Source: Tritrichomonas musculus (Eukaryota > Parabasalia > Tritrichomonadida > Tritrichomonadidae). Taken from it: DNA of 64,000 nucleotides. The number at the start of each line of letters is the position of its first letter. Within the stretch, counting starts at the first letter, position 1. A model generated the notes under the pieces. The model did not search any database. It was not told the origin of the DNA and saw nothing but the letters and a program-made list of their open reading frames with translations. Positions 31,901 to 41,199 of this stretch are shown here, one piece after another. Where the stretch lies: positions 1,674,001 to 1,738,000 of the forward strand of contig JAPFFF010000013.1 of NCBI GenBank assembly GCA_039105265.1. The letters run 5' to 3'. Both the position numbers and the translations under genes were made by a program.

Positions 31901-33777
31901 GCCTGCGTTTGATGCATTGAGTTGTTTTGATCAACTAATTTGGAGAGGCCAAAGTCAGTTATCATTGGTTCTAATTCATCATTTAATAAAATATTGCCTG
32001 GCTTAAGATCACGATGAATTAAGTTCTCATGATGAAGAATGTACATTCCGGAAGCAATGCCATACATGACGATGTACTTTTGTGTGAAATCCCATTGTTG
32101 GGGAGATAAACGGTCGTTCTCTTTCTTGATCATTGAGGCAAGATCGCCCTCTTTATAATACGGAGTAATGATGATGAATCGGCTGTTTTCTTTGTCATCA
32201 ATGATGCCATACAATGTGTGAAGTGTTGGTACATGGAAAAGAGAGGCAATGACAATCTCGCGACGAAGTTCGAGATAGGATCGTTGAGCTTCTGCGGAGT
32301 CACTTTTTACGAAAACTTCAATGATTTTGAATGCTAGCAATTCACCTGTTTTCTTGTGCTTGTATAGCTTGACTTCGCTGTAGTTGCCACTTCCAATCTT
32401 GCCCTCTTCTTCGAAGTCGTTGATGTCCTTGTACAAGGAAGAATCAAATGTAAGATAGCCACGTAATGGAAGGTTTTTCTCTTCTTGGTCATCATGAGCC
32501 AATGAGTTCCCTAAAATTGAATCAGATTTGGAATTTGTGGGGAAAACGATCAGGTTTTCAATAGGAATGGCGGTTTGGTTTCCAGCATAATCTTCACAAA
32601 TGAGTTTATCGTCGCCTTCTTTTTCAATATACGATAATAAACTGCCTTTAAAACCGTAAAAACCGTTGACATTTAAATCTGTCTTCAAAACACACATGCC
32701 TTTTCCAACTTTTTCTAAGTACTCCGTTGGAATGTAACCTTTTTGGTTGATGTAGCAGAGGTTCATGCACATCGTCCATCCTTTGAATACATCCTTCTCT
32801 ATCAAAATGCCAACTTTTTGACCTTTTCTGGCCGTTAATTCGTTTGAATTTTTACCTTCAAAATTGGCCTTTAACCGTGCAATGTACTCTGGTAACCGTC
32901 GAATATTATATGGGAAAGTGGTCACATCACCTGATAATGGTAACTTAGCACCCGGCTTCTTAACCGTCGGGCATTGAATAAATTGATTGTAATCAACGTC
33001 TGTGAATTCAATTCTCAATTTTTCAGCATATAAGGTGAAATCACGATCGAACTCTAATTGTCGTTTCTGGAGGCCTGAAACTGACTTTTCGAGATTTTCT
33101 CCAAAGCCGTTTAGGTGAATTGCTATTGACCTTAAACCGTCAGAAACAAGTTGGGTTCTGTAAGACATATCAGTGGTTGTAAGTAGTATAAAGTAATCTT
33201 TAATTAACGATTGCAACTTGGTTATCATGCTGTTGAGTTTTGCTAACCTTGATTTGTAAAAATTGAGATCTTCCATATATATGGGATATGCTTTTTTTAA
33301 ATTTTCGGTTGCTTCCTCTCTGTTTCTATTATTCGCCATGGCTTTTAAGTCACTTGCTTTTTTCTTGAGTTGATCGCGCAGTTTAATAATATTTCCTTCC
33401 GATTTTTTATCTAATAAATTTAAAATGTCATCATTTAAAACTTTTATCTCATTGTCAATAACATCTCTATGATTTTGCCGTAATTCGAAATTAATTTGGA
33501 ATTTTTTAGAATCGTCTTGTAGAGAGACGGAAAAATTACGAAATGCTATGCTTATTTGAAGGAGAGCATTTATGTGCTCCTTTACCATTAAATCTAGTGA
33601 AGTTCCTTTAACAGTTTTGACTTTTGGAAGAGGTAAATCAAGTAGTTCGGAAAGAGTAATCTGAAAATTTTGTAATGTCTGTAAAAAAACTTGGCACTCT
33701 TTTGTAATTATATCATAATTCTGTCTCGCCTTGACTATTGGATCAATTCTGTCTATGATCTTCATTGGGGGAAACAT
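28966..33777 (-). CDS. BAR-like/SH3 protein with tandem TKL kinases and Sel1 repeats
   Basis: 1603 aa in one frame. Residues about 1-270 are a helical coiled-coil region resembling BAR/IMD membrane-curving domains. About 297-360 is an SH3 domain (NELTARKGQKVGILIEKD, then GYIPTEYLEKVG). Kinase 1 (about 455-735) has IGSGNYSEV, HRDLKPGN, DFGLS and SPEIF. Kinase 2 (about 800-1060) has IGKGRFGLVF, VAIKRI, HRDLKPNN, DFGLS and APEII. Both appear catalytically complete and are TKL-like. Residues about 1120-1585 are roughly a dozen Sel1-type repeats (for example AVFYFKKSASLGYIHSA), ending in a basic tail. Kinase plus Sel1 is common in trichomonads. The added BAR-like/SH3 front and the duplicated kinase are unusual. 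It probably works at a membrane or cortex, with the Sel1 solenoid recruiting substrates (inference). Confidence 0.9.
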   Translation of the reverse strand: MFPPMKIIDRIDPIVKARQNYDIITKECQVFLQTLQNFQITLSELLDLPLPKVKTVKGTSLDLMVKEHINALLQISIAFRNFSVSLQDDSKKFQINFELRQNHRDVIDNEIKVLNDDILNLLDKKSEGNIIKLRDQLKKKASDLKAMANNRNREEATENLKKAYPIYMEDLNFYKSRLAKLNSMITKLQSLIKDYFILLTTTDMSYRTQLVSDGLRSIAIHLNGFGENLEKSVSGLQKRQLEFDRDFTLYAEKLRIEFTDVDYNQFIQCPTVKKPGAKLPLSGDVTTFPYNIRRLPEYIARLKANFEGKNSNELTARKGQKVGILIEKDVFKGWTMCMNLCYINQKGYIPTEYLEKVGKGMCVLKTDLNVNGFYGFKGSLLSYIEKEGDDKLICEDYAGNQTAIPIENLIVFPTNSKSDSILGNSLAHDDQEEKNLPLRGYLTFDSSLYKDINDFEEEGKIGSGNYSEVKLYKHKKTGELLAFKIIEVFVKSDSAEAQRSYLELRREIVIASLFHVPTLHTLYGIIDDKENSRFIIITPYYKEGDLASMIKKENDRLSPQQWDFTQKYIVMYGIASGMYILHHENLIHRDLKPGNILLNDELEPMITDFGLSKLVDQNNSMHQTQAAGTPAFVSPEIFEFLRNEDEIVYDGKMADVYAFAVLCYQLFTLHTPFEDIKSQYELVTFVIGGGRPKFPDNFNKQLKNFIEKCWHKEPQERPSFEAILETIGSKEFISNVGGIDIKRLHEYQDKAAPDLKFNYFTNIENEEEELNDDSIKEMPNPFQVESSLIKEVSDYRKVEPIGKGRFGLVFKCQDIETDEFVAIKRIGSRFDEKQLQREIWILSTFHHPTLLSLRGVIQDEYNDSFNIVTPFYSKGDLLSMIKSENEHHSPIEWNHTKKFIVLYGIAAGMYFLHKYNIIHRDLKPNNILLNDDLEPIITDFGLSKVIDQNNTLFQTSAFGTPVFMAPEIITSKTENGGIYYDGKKADVYAFALICYQLYSGISPFKSANNQFQLARILAKGERPSIPDGFNESIRSLIECCWSQNPVDRPPFETIIEQLGSREFIEGVGSIDIDCFIEYQKKVVPKKFRLVQPQKKEEEEVKKKLVRRDTWRRPVAAIVKEMADAGDKESMYNYACLLRDGKDVQKNEQEAVFYFKKSASLGYIHSAISYAMMLKEGIGCQKDEKEAFKVMESAANMDDSEAQYKLGLWYANSVPPQFATASVWLKKAADNDRPDPEAPATYASLLERGKLGFIPPMEEIMKYYKKSSDLGSPKGMYHMALLYHSGEYIGLEKDVKEAIRLYEIASSQGSLDASLSLSYAYEEVGMLDEAFNNATFYADKDYFIGFLRLFELYQKGVGVSKDSQRSNEYLVIASDKRFAKAQSHVSSLFSKGKGVPFDPQKAFFWAEKAALNGSPEGATSLADYFFDGFGCPEKDINKALEWAKKGADGGDVSALRLLAKIYANLKDDQNEFKYLKLAAESGNEKAMLKIADYYMKNSNYDESMHWFKILADNMNPVGCFSYGDELFNGEHVTKDVKKGLEYLKLAADLNNIKAIEKLAIIYNDGTPDVPKDEEKSLQYSQKLKYLETLNAEKRKSKKKTKSTK

Positions 33778-34439
33778 TTTTTTCCGAAAATTTTATTTTA
33801 AGGTAAAATTTTTGATGAAATGTGATATAAAATATTATATAAATGGCAAAAAAGTTCTCTTCGGAGGTTTTAAAAATTACGTTCTCTTCAAACTTTTTCA
33901 ATGAAATAGACCAAGAAAAAAAATCAATTACGTTTTACGATAACGTCTACGTGAAAATAATTGGAATACGACTTTTTTAGAAAAAGTTAATAAAAAGTTG
34001 TATTTGAAAATAAAAATATTTATCTTTAAATATGAATATTTTATCCTTTCAAATTTGAGAGCCCTAGCTTAGAGGTTAAATAAAAAATGAGGCCAAAGTC
34101 TTGAGTTCGAAACTAAACCTCTTTGCTTTTTTTTATTTTTATATAAATTATGTAATTACGTTTCATTTCGGCAATTTTTACATTTTAATACGTCTTTTCA
34201 TTGAATTTTATAAAAATCCAATTACGTCCGAAGGGTAAGTTTTTTGAAGATATTTACTGTTTTTAGTCAAAAATAATATGTTTAATTTTCATATTTATCA
34301 TAAAAATACAATTTTATTTTTTTAAAAATTGGTGATGGAAAGCTTCTACTGGACTTTACTTTAATAATAATAATAATATCGAAAACGTTGTGATTACAAT
34401 AATAATATCACAATAATAATAATATCACAATTATGTTTT
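33778..34439. other. Intergenic with several aattacgt words and a tRNA-like segment
   Basis: Four aattacgt words (about 33880, 33928, 34152, 34220) and weakly inverted ends (caaaaaagttctcttcggag near 33848 against ccgaagggtaagttttttg near 34229) hint at an old small element of about 400 bp. Nothing else is recognised. The tRNA-like segment is listed separately. Confidence 0.35.
34056..34134 (+). ncRNA. Possible tRNA-like Pol III unit or tRNA relic
   Basis: An A-box match TAGCTTAGAGG (34065-34075), a near B-box GAGTTCGAAAC (34103-34113) at plausible spacing, and T8 at 34127-34134 as a terminator. I cannot close an acceptor or anticodon stem, so it is not a working tRNA. AGAGGTT/AACCTCT can pair instead. 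Confidence 0.3.
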
Positions 34440-34720
34440 ATAAGAATAAGTTCATCATTGGAAAAACTGATGAAAAACTGATGAAAATGATGTTCTTATT
34501 TTGGCAGATCGTGACATAAAAAATTGTACTTTTTCACCATTCATTAAAAATACTTGTTCTCATACATTTGCTTAGTCATTATATGAAAGCATCACAATTC
34601 CTCCACATGCTGAAGTTATTGGTTACCAAGCTTTTCGTCAAATCTTTCTCATGTTGAAATACAAAAATCGAAAACGTTGTGATTACTCAGCATTTTTAGG
34701 TTGCCAAATGCTTAATCAAA
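34440..34720 (+). pseudogene. BspA-type LRR fragment
   Basis: Plus-strand reading gives IIGKTDEK, LILADRDIKNCTFSPFIK and ITIPPHAEVIGYQAF in different frames, all BspA-family blocks. A 20-nt word (atcgaaaacgttgtgattac) occurs at 34378 and again at 34667, so the fragment is bracketed by a direct repeat. The segment has several breaks and is a relic. Confidence 0.55.
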
Positions 34721-34848
34721 TAATATAAATAAATGGAAAATTGCTATATATATCACAATTTCATGAATTTTTATTTTTTATCTACTCTTTTTTGATTAAA
34801 CCTACAATTAATAAAGATAAAAAAAAAAAAAAAAAATATTCTTTATTA

Positions 34849-36036
34849 TTATATATTTTCAATTGTAATATTTTGATCTATTCCAAGATTACTTGAAGAT
34901 AAAGAAAGTGGAAGAGATATTTGCTTCAATGACGAGCATTCTTTAAATGCCCAGTAACCAATTTTAGTAACTGATGAAGGGATTTTTATAATTTCTAATG
35001 AAGAGCAACCGGAAAATGCATTTTCGCCTATTTTATTCACAGAAGATGGAATTGATATTTCAGCTAGTTTCTTGCATCCACTAAAAGAGCTCTTTCCAAT
35101 CAATGCAACAGAAGATGGAATTGATATTTGTTTCAATGATAAGCAGTTTTTGAAAGCACAATCACCAATAGAAGTTACAGAAGATGGGATTTCAATTTGT
35201 GTCAATTTTACGCAATCTTCGAAAGTTGAAGATTCAATTACTGACACTGAAGGAGGAATCGAAATTTGTGTCAATGTTTTACAGCCATTAAAAGCATTCC
35301 TTCCGATTGACTTTACAGAAAATGGAATTGTTATTTTAGCCAATAATAAGCAACCTTTAAAAGCAGAAAATCCAATTGAAGTTGCATTTTGAGGAATGAT
35401 TATTTGTGACAATAATTGACACTTTTCAAAAAGAGATGTCTCAATTGAAGAAACATTAGAAGGAATCGATATTTGTGATAATAAAGAGCATTCATTAAAA
35501 GCTTTCTCACCAATTTTAATCAATGAAGAAGGTGTCTCAAATATAATTTGAGACAACGCTGAACATTCACTAAAAGCAAAAGAACCAATTGACTCAACAG
35601 AAGAAGGAATTGAGATTTGAGTCAGTGATTTACATGACCCAAACGCATAAGAATCAATTGACGTAATACTTGAAGGATTTTCAAAAATAACACGTTTAAG
35701 AGATGTGCATTTATTAAATGTGTGTGGCTCAATCGATTGAATGGAGGAATTTATTACTATCTCTGCTATTAAAGAACAGCCTTTAAAAGCTCCTTTGCCA
35801 ATTTTTGTAACAGAAGGTGGAATCGTGATTTGAGTCAGAGATGAACATTCACTTAACGAATAATCACCAATTGAAGTCGCAGAAGAAGGAATTGTTATTT
35901 GGGTAAGCTTCTTGCATCCCATGAATGAGCATGATGAAAAATCAATTTCTGGTTGTGATAATAAAAAATTAATGATTTCAATGTTGTTTTTATTAACTGC
36001 TAAATACAAAGCTGTTACATTAAAAAACAAAATCAT
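34849..36036 (-). CDS. Ankyrin repeat plus BspA-type LRR domain (3' part of the DUF3447 gene)
   Basis: 395 aa. The first residues include one ankyrin repeat (TALYLAVNKNNIEIINFLLS), after which about 14 BspA/TpLRR repeats follow with the pattern L.QI.IPSSVTSIG..AF..C (for example SLTQITIPPSVTKIGKGAFK). The annotated Met is not the true start: the frame belongs with the DUF3447 part at 36160-37368, separated by a spacer of about 120-150 nt. BspA-like repeats in trichomonads are candidate surface or adhesion domains, but this protein has no signal peptide or transmembrane segment. The LRR units are regular and intact to the stop. Confidence 0.8.
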   Translation of the reverse strand: MILFFNVTALYLAVNKNNIEIINFLLSQPEIDFSSCSFMGCKKLTQITIPSSATSIGDYSLSECSSLTQITIPPSVTKIGKGAFKGCSLIAEIVINSSIQSIEPHTFNKCTSLKRVIFENPSSITSIDSYAFGSCKSLTQISIPSSVESIGSFAFSECSALSQIIFETPSSLIKIGEKAFNECSLLSQISIPSNVSSIETSLFEKCQLLSQIIIPQNATSIGFSAFKGCLLLAKITIPFSVKSIGRNAFNGCKTLTQISIPPSVSVIESSTFEDCVKLTQIEIPSSVTSIGDCAFKNCLSLKQISIPSSVALIGKSSFSGCKKLAEISIPSSVNKIGENAFSGCSSLEIIKIPSSVTKIGYWAFKECSSLKQISLPLSLSSSNLGIDQNITIENI

Positions 36037-36159
36037 TTGTGAATTTTATTCAACAATTAACAAAACTTTATTTAAAAATGTATTTTTTTTTATAAATTGT
36101 ATTTAAAAATAAGCTTTTTTTGAAATGCCATAAAGATTTATTTGATTAAGAAACTATAT

Positions 36160-37368
36160 TCAAACCAAAATTTGCGAAATTTTACAAGTAATAATTGATG
36201 AAAAAACCTTTTCTTTTAATTTCAATCCTTTTATTTCAACAAAAAGAGTAACAAGGTTAAAATAATTGTATTTGCACAAGTAAAACAATGTGAAATCGTT
36301 ATTAATAAAATCATCAACTATTGGAAGGCATGCGTAATTATAATAATGGAAACAAAAAGCAATTGAATTTTCATTGAATTTTTTTTGACAATTTTCATCA
36401 TCCATTTTTTGATTCAGAAGATTACTTTGTATGTAATTTGCAATGTTATTATGATGACATTTAATTGCTTCTTCAAGGCATTTGAAGTATGTTTTATCTT
36501 CCGGCTTTATGCGATTTTCTTCAAGTAAATGAATTAGTTCTGGTTTGTTTCCATGAATTGCATAAAGCCACAATGAAGGAGTCAAAACAACTTTATTCAT
36601 TTTCAAATATTGAAAAATTTGAATTGATCCAAAAAATGCAGCGTATTCTATAAAAGTTGGCTCTTTATTAATCAAAAATGGATTCGTTTCAAACATTGAA
36701 GGTTTGATTTTGTTTATAAGTGGCAAATTTCGTATATTCACATAAGAAATAAATTCACCAACTTGATCATTTCGAATAAGTTCACTAATATGTGAATCAT
36801 TTTCGCCAATTTTTCTTTTTTGGTCAAATGAATTGAAAATTTGAGGATCAATTTTTAATAATTCATTTTTAATTAAATAATTTTTTTCATTGTCAATAAA
36901 AGGCTTGATTTCTGGATAAAAATAATGACAATATTGGTTATCATTTTGGTTTTTTTCTTTAAATAAACTGATTTTCGTAGATAATATATTACTTTTTTTA
37001 ATTATTAAATTTGTTATGGTTTCATCAACAACTATTATTTCTGTTTCTAAAAGTAGTAAAATTATCCTTTTGTTACTTTTAAAAATATCAAAAATTTCAG
37101 CTTTAGAAAAAGAATTATTAATATCTTCTTTTAAAATTAAAAAAATTTGCTTGATTTTGTTAAAAAAGCCATCACAACGATGATGGTTGTTCGATATTTT
37201 TAATATCAAATAAAGTAATTCCCGTAATTCTTCACGATATTCTAGATTGGGCAAATTCTTGTCTGGAGCAATGAATAATAAATTATTTTCATCTATTTCT
37301 TCATCAATAAATTCGAGTAGTAAATTCTGTATGTCTATTTTTTGATCTATATAGCTTTGAATTTCCAT
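36160..37368 (-). CDS. DUF3447/ankyrin protein, N-terminal part
   Basis: 402 aa, a paralogue of 7541-8689: ISNNHHRCDGFFNKIKQIF, IKPSMFETNPFLI, EYAAFFGSIQIFQYLKMN, LTPSLWLYAIHGNKPELIHL and a final partial ankyrin repeat (YNYFNLVTLFVEIKGLKL). The last residues read into the A+T-rich spacer (36037-36190). As at 6-8 kb, the break falls between the end of one ankyrin repeat and the T-x-L start of the next. The complete product would be DUF3447-ankyrin-BspA. An Inr-like TCATTA overlaps the ATG. Confidence 0.8.
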   Translation of the reverse strand: MEIQSYIDQKIDIQNLLLEFIDEEIDENNLLFIAPDKNLPNLEYREELRELLYLILKISNNHHRCDGFFNKIKQIFLILKEDINNSFSKAEIFDIFKSNKRIILLLLETEIIVVDETITNLIIKKSNILSTKISLFKEKNQNDNQYCHYFYPEIKPFIDNEKNYLIKNELLKIDPQIFNSFDQKRKIGENDSHISELIRNDQVGEFISYVNIRNLPLINKIKPSMFETNPFLINKEPTFIEYAAFFGSIQIFQYLKMNKVVLTPSLWLYAIHGNKPELIHLLEENRIKPEDKTYFKCLEEAIKCHHNNIANYIQSNLLNQKMDDENCQKKFNENSIAFCFHYYNYACLPIVDDFINNDFTLFYLCKYNYFNLVTLFVEIKGLKLKEKVFSSIITCKISQILV

Positions 37369-37662
37369 AATGAGTAATATTGAACTCTTAAACGGTCGCT
37401 TTTATAAAAATAATGATATCTTCATTCATTCTAATTTTTTTTTTTATTTATTTTATTTTATTAATCATTTATATAATGTCCTGCCAAATAAATTAAAGTT
37501 TTTATTTGTCATTAAAAATGAAAGTAATGATTTTTTCATATTAAATGAGCTTAATTAAGAGTGTATTTTTCAATATATATGTATAGTTAAAATATGTCAA
37601 TATGGTTTATTTTTAACATTTAAAAAGTGAGAAAATTAAATCTTATTAATTTTCAACATTGT

Positions 37663-38379
37663 TCAAATTTGAGGATAACTGTCTCCGAAGATGTCATAAA
37701 TGTTATTATGATCTTCAGGACAATTGTCTATATTATTGAAAACATCAAATCCGTTAAAATCATCAATAAAAATATTTAAAAATGGATAGTCGTCTTCGAT
37801 TTGTATAGGAGTATATTCATTTTCCTTTTTTGGATCAAAAGGGCTAAACTGTGCATTGTCATATGTAGCTTTTGTATAATTTCCATAGTTGATGCTCGAG
37901 GTGCCTTGTTTGGATACTAACGAAGGATCACTTTGGTATTGATCCAAAATTGTTTTTGTATTTTCCATGCTTTTTGGCTTTTTCGGGGTAGGTTTTTGGA
38001 AAGAAAAATAAATGAGATCTTTTGCTGTTGTTTCTTTGGTAAAACCAGAGCGTTCTCGCTCATACCAGTTTTTTGGATCAGGAATGTGATCAAAATTGAA
38101 TTTCTTTGGAACTGCTTTCCTCATTGAAGCAGATGATTTTCGTTGGATAAAGCCATGAGTTCGAAAGTTTCGATTAATTGTATTTGCGTCACGTCCAATG
38201 AAATTCCCAAAAATTCCTGAGTGAATCATAAAGATTTGGTCTGTCTTCCAGCAGCATCCAACTCTAGGTAGTGACTCTGGGTTATTATCAACAAATTTCA
38301 AGCACTCAAGAACAATGTGTGTCTGTTTCATCTTTGGTTTTTTGCACATAACCATGTGTCTAAATGTCTCAAGATCCAT
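37663..38379 (-). CDS. Initiator-binding-domain (IBP39-like) protein
   Basis: 238 aa. The N-terminal half matches the Inr-binding domain first described in Trichomonas vaginalis IBP39: a winged-helix with LPRVGCCWKTDQIFMIHSGI, then FIGRDANTINRNFRTHGFIQ as the DNA-recognition region, and DPKNWYERERSGFTKET as the domain's end. The C-terminal half is acidic (IDDFNGFDVFNNIDNCPEDH), which could contact RNA polymerase II, as reported for the IBP39 C-domain. It is nuclear and acts in promoter recognition (family knowledge). Its own start has an Inr (TCATTA) 6-11 nt upstream. Such genes are parabasalid-specific, so this one supports the taxonomic call strongly. Confidence 0.9.
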   Translation of the reverse strand: MDLETFRHMVMCKKPKMKQTHIVLECLKFVDNNPESLPRVGCCWKTDQIFMIHSGIFGNFIGRDANTINRNFRTHGFIQRKSSASMRKAVPKKFNFDHIPDPKNWYERERSGFTKETTAKDLIYFSFQKPTPKKPKSMENTKTILDQYQSDPSLVSKQGTSSINYGNYTKATYDNAQFSPFDPKKENEYTPIQIEDDYPFLNIFIDDFNGFDVFNNIDNCPEDHNNIYDIFGDSYPQI

Positions 38380-38384
38380 TTTTT

Positions 38385-38390
38385 TAATGA
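38385..38390 (-). promoter_or_regulatory. Candidate initiator (TCATTA)
   Basis: Minus-strand TCAYWW match before the IBD gene ATG, raising the possibility of autoregulation by Inr-binding proteins. Confidence 0.45.
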
Positions 38391-38572
38391 GCTAAATTCT
38401 AATAATAAAAATTTTTTCTCAATTTTCTTTATTTTGAAAATTCTTTACTTCAGTTATTTGATAGTCATATCACATTCATTTATAAATGCGTAAATGTTAA
38501 AATAATTACATTAAAATGCATTTTTAAAAGATATTCATAAAAAAAAATAAAAGGAATAAACCATTGAAAATA

Positions 38573-39434
38573 AAAGGTCGTACAACTAAATTGAATAAAA
38601 AATAAAATTAAATAAATTTATATTTATCTTAATAAATAATTTATTTAATAATTATAATATATAATTTATATATTTTATATCCAATATTATAAAATGTAAT
38701 GGTTGAAATAAAGACTTTAATTAAAATTCAATATATATCGATTTCTTATATATTTGCATCATTTAAAAAATATAAATGTCATTTGAATGGATATACTATG
38801 TGTTATACAAATAATATTTTACTTTTTGACGAAATCCTTCAGTAATTGAAATATTAAACTTTTTATATTAATGAAACCAATCAACTAAATCTTCATTTTT
38901 AGAAAAAACTGACATTTGATTTAGAATGAAATTCAAATATATTAGAAAGTAAATGCATATAAATAAAATTGTATTCGTCATTTGGCTCCTGTAACGTCCA
39001 ATTTTTTTAAAATCATCATTTAATAATTCAACAAATTCAATTTTTCTGCATTTTTGGCTAAAAAATGAATTTTTTTTTTTCAATAATAATAACTATTTTT
39101 ATATAACACTTAATGTTTTACAAGCATATAAAAAGATATCAAAAGAATTAATGATTAGAATAAATTATATAAAAAGTTATCGCTATTCTAAATTTTTATA
39201 TAGTGTTATAAAATTCTTATCAAAAATAATTAAAATAAATTGAGATAAAATACTCAAATTTATTTTCTGAAGAAAATTTAATATATACTTATATCCTTTT
39301 AGTTTTTATTTTAATTTGAATTTTGTACGATGCAAATATTTTTAAAACTGATTATTATTATTATAATAAAATATAATTAGTTTAAACAAACCAATCATTG
39401 AGTTTTACTGTTAAAATTCAGTTGTACGACCTTT
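38573..39434. mobile_element. Non-autonomous DNA element, 862 bp, 8-bp target-site duplication
   Basis: Ends AAAGGTCGTACAACT and the exact complement AGTTGTACGACCTTT, similarity extending to about 20 bp. tgaaaata is duplicated on both sides (38565-38572 and 39435-39442). The interior is A+T-rich. The 71-codon minus frame at 38868-39083 shows no transposase motif. An 8-bp duplication suggests the hAT group, but the terminal sequence differs from the two MITEs at 425 and 14725, so it is a separate family. Confidence 0.8.
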
Positions 39435-39442
39435 TGAAAATA

Positions 39443-40712
39443 TAAATAAAATTTTAATTGAAAAGTAAATGGAAAGTTTGTTGATATCACCATCCTTTTT
39501 GATTTAAAAAAACATTTACAATATCTCCAAAACCAAAAAAAAACTTAGTTTTCTAAAATAAGATAAAAAGGGTATAATAAGTTATAGCACAAAAACTCAT
39601 AGTATAATTGTTTTGGATTTTATATAAGCATATATAATATTTAATATATTTATTCTATCTAATATATCTATAAAATTTATTTATATTATTGAGATAAAAA
39701 TTGTTTTATTCAAAAATTAATTTGAAAGCTTATTTAAATATTTTTCTTCTCAATTTTTCCTTTTCAAATTTAAGTTTTATAATATTACATATTTTTCTTG
39801 ATGGGATATTAATATTTATTAAATATTCTTGCATATTTATTCATTAATATACATTTAAAAAATAGTTATTTACACAATATTTTTAAACAATCCATAAATA
39901 TGCTTGCAAAATTTCATTAAACAAATGATCAAGTGTAATTTGTCATAACTCTAATATAAAATTGGTCGTCTAGATTTGAAATTTATGTGAATAAATTTAT
40001 TATACGTGTATATATCTAATAAATCGTTTTCGAATGATTTGGTGTGTTGGTTTTAGTATAATATTTGATTTAATAGCATCAGTAAATATTTAAAAAAACT
40101 GATTATATCTCAGCCATTTTGTAAAAATTTTGAATTTCGACTGGTTTATTTTAATTATATTAGTAGTTACTTTTAAATCATCATTTGACTTAGCTTGAAT
40201 TACTTGAAATATAGAATCTCTAATTGAATTGCCAATCTTAAATTCATTAAATTAAAGGGATTGTAATCTGTACTTTTTAAAAAAATGTAAATGTTATTTA
40301 TATCAGTCTTTTAAGAGAAAATATTTATAAATTGCGATATCTCACATAATTATTTCAAAAAATGTACTCGTATATGAATAATTTTTTCATGTATTTTTGT
40401 ACTCTTGCAACATGAAAAATGAATAGAAGCATTTCAAAAATAGTTTGGTAAAATATTAATGTTATAAAAATAGAACGTCTCAGATATCATTTTGTCATCC
40501 ATCATCAATGATGACATTTTAGTCAACACCTATTAATTTGCTTTATTAAGCCTCTAAATTGTCATAGGATCATGAATTTTTATTTAAAAATATTTGATCA
40601 TTTAAAATAAATATTTTAAGATATTTCAATTCCAAAATATATGGCTATTTATACAAAGAATATAAATTTTTAAAAACTTTTTGATAAAAATTCTTGTTAG
40701 TAGGGTTTTATA
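39443..40712. other. Gene-free A+T-rich stretch
   Basis: 1.3 kb without a usable frame, RNA gene or repeat that I can delimit. Confidence 0.6.
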
Positions 40713-40913
40713 TACCGTATATTTAAAAACCTCATACTACTCTCAATATAACTTCATACTAAATCCATTCAATTATTGAAATTTATTATAGTTTAATACA
40801 AATATTTCAATTGTAAAGAATTTTTGAGAAACTTCTGTGAAGTTTATTCATTGAAAATTTTTAATTTTAACAAATGAAGTAAAAAAATATACGTTGATTT
40901 TCATTTTTATTAT

Positions 40914-41136
40914 ATGAATCAATTTAATTGGACAGATGAAGAAAAAACTACTTTTTCGAGAGAACAAATCTTTTGGTCTCACACCTCAATCTATTTCAAC
41001 TGCCATTTGTGCAACTCTCTCAGGAAATCGTTGGCTTCCTCATAGCGAATCAGGAGGAAATATACCTTACATTGGAGATGTTGACACTATTATATTTAAG
41101 AAACAAATAGACGAATATGGTTTGAACCTCAGATAG
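40914..41136 (+). pseudogene. Transposase N-terminal relic
   Basis: Two overlapping frames give MNQFNWTDEEKTTFSREQIF and then LTPQSISTAICATLSGNRWL, followed by GGNIPYIGDVDTIIFKKQID. The pattern (helix-turn-helix, then a short bridge ending ...FKKQI) resembles the DNA-binding start of pogo/mariner-like transposases. One frame change separates the two blocks. It sits inside the TA-flanked element 40715-42982. Confidence 0.4.
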
Positions 41137-41199
41137 ACGAAAATAGATTAAAAATTTATGAGAAAAATTACAATATTCATTATAATAATGTAAATCAGA

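Noticed and set aside
33848-34247. 400-bp element with cttcggag-type inverted ends around the tRNA-like segment
   Set aside because: Ends match only loosely and no target duplicate could be found, so it is not called.
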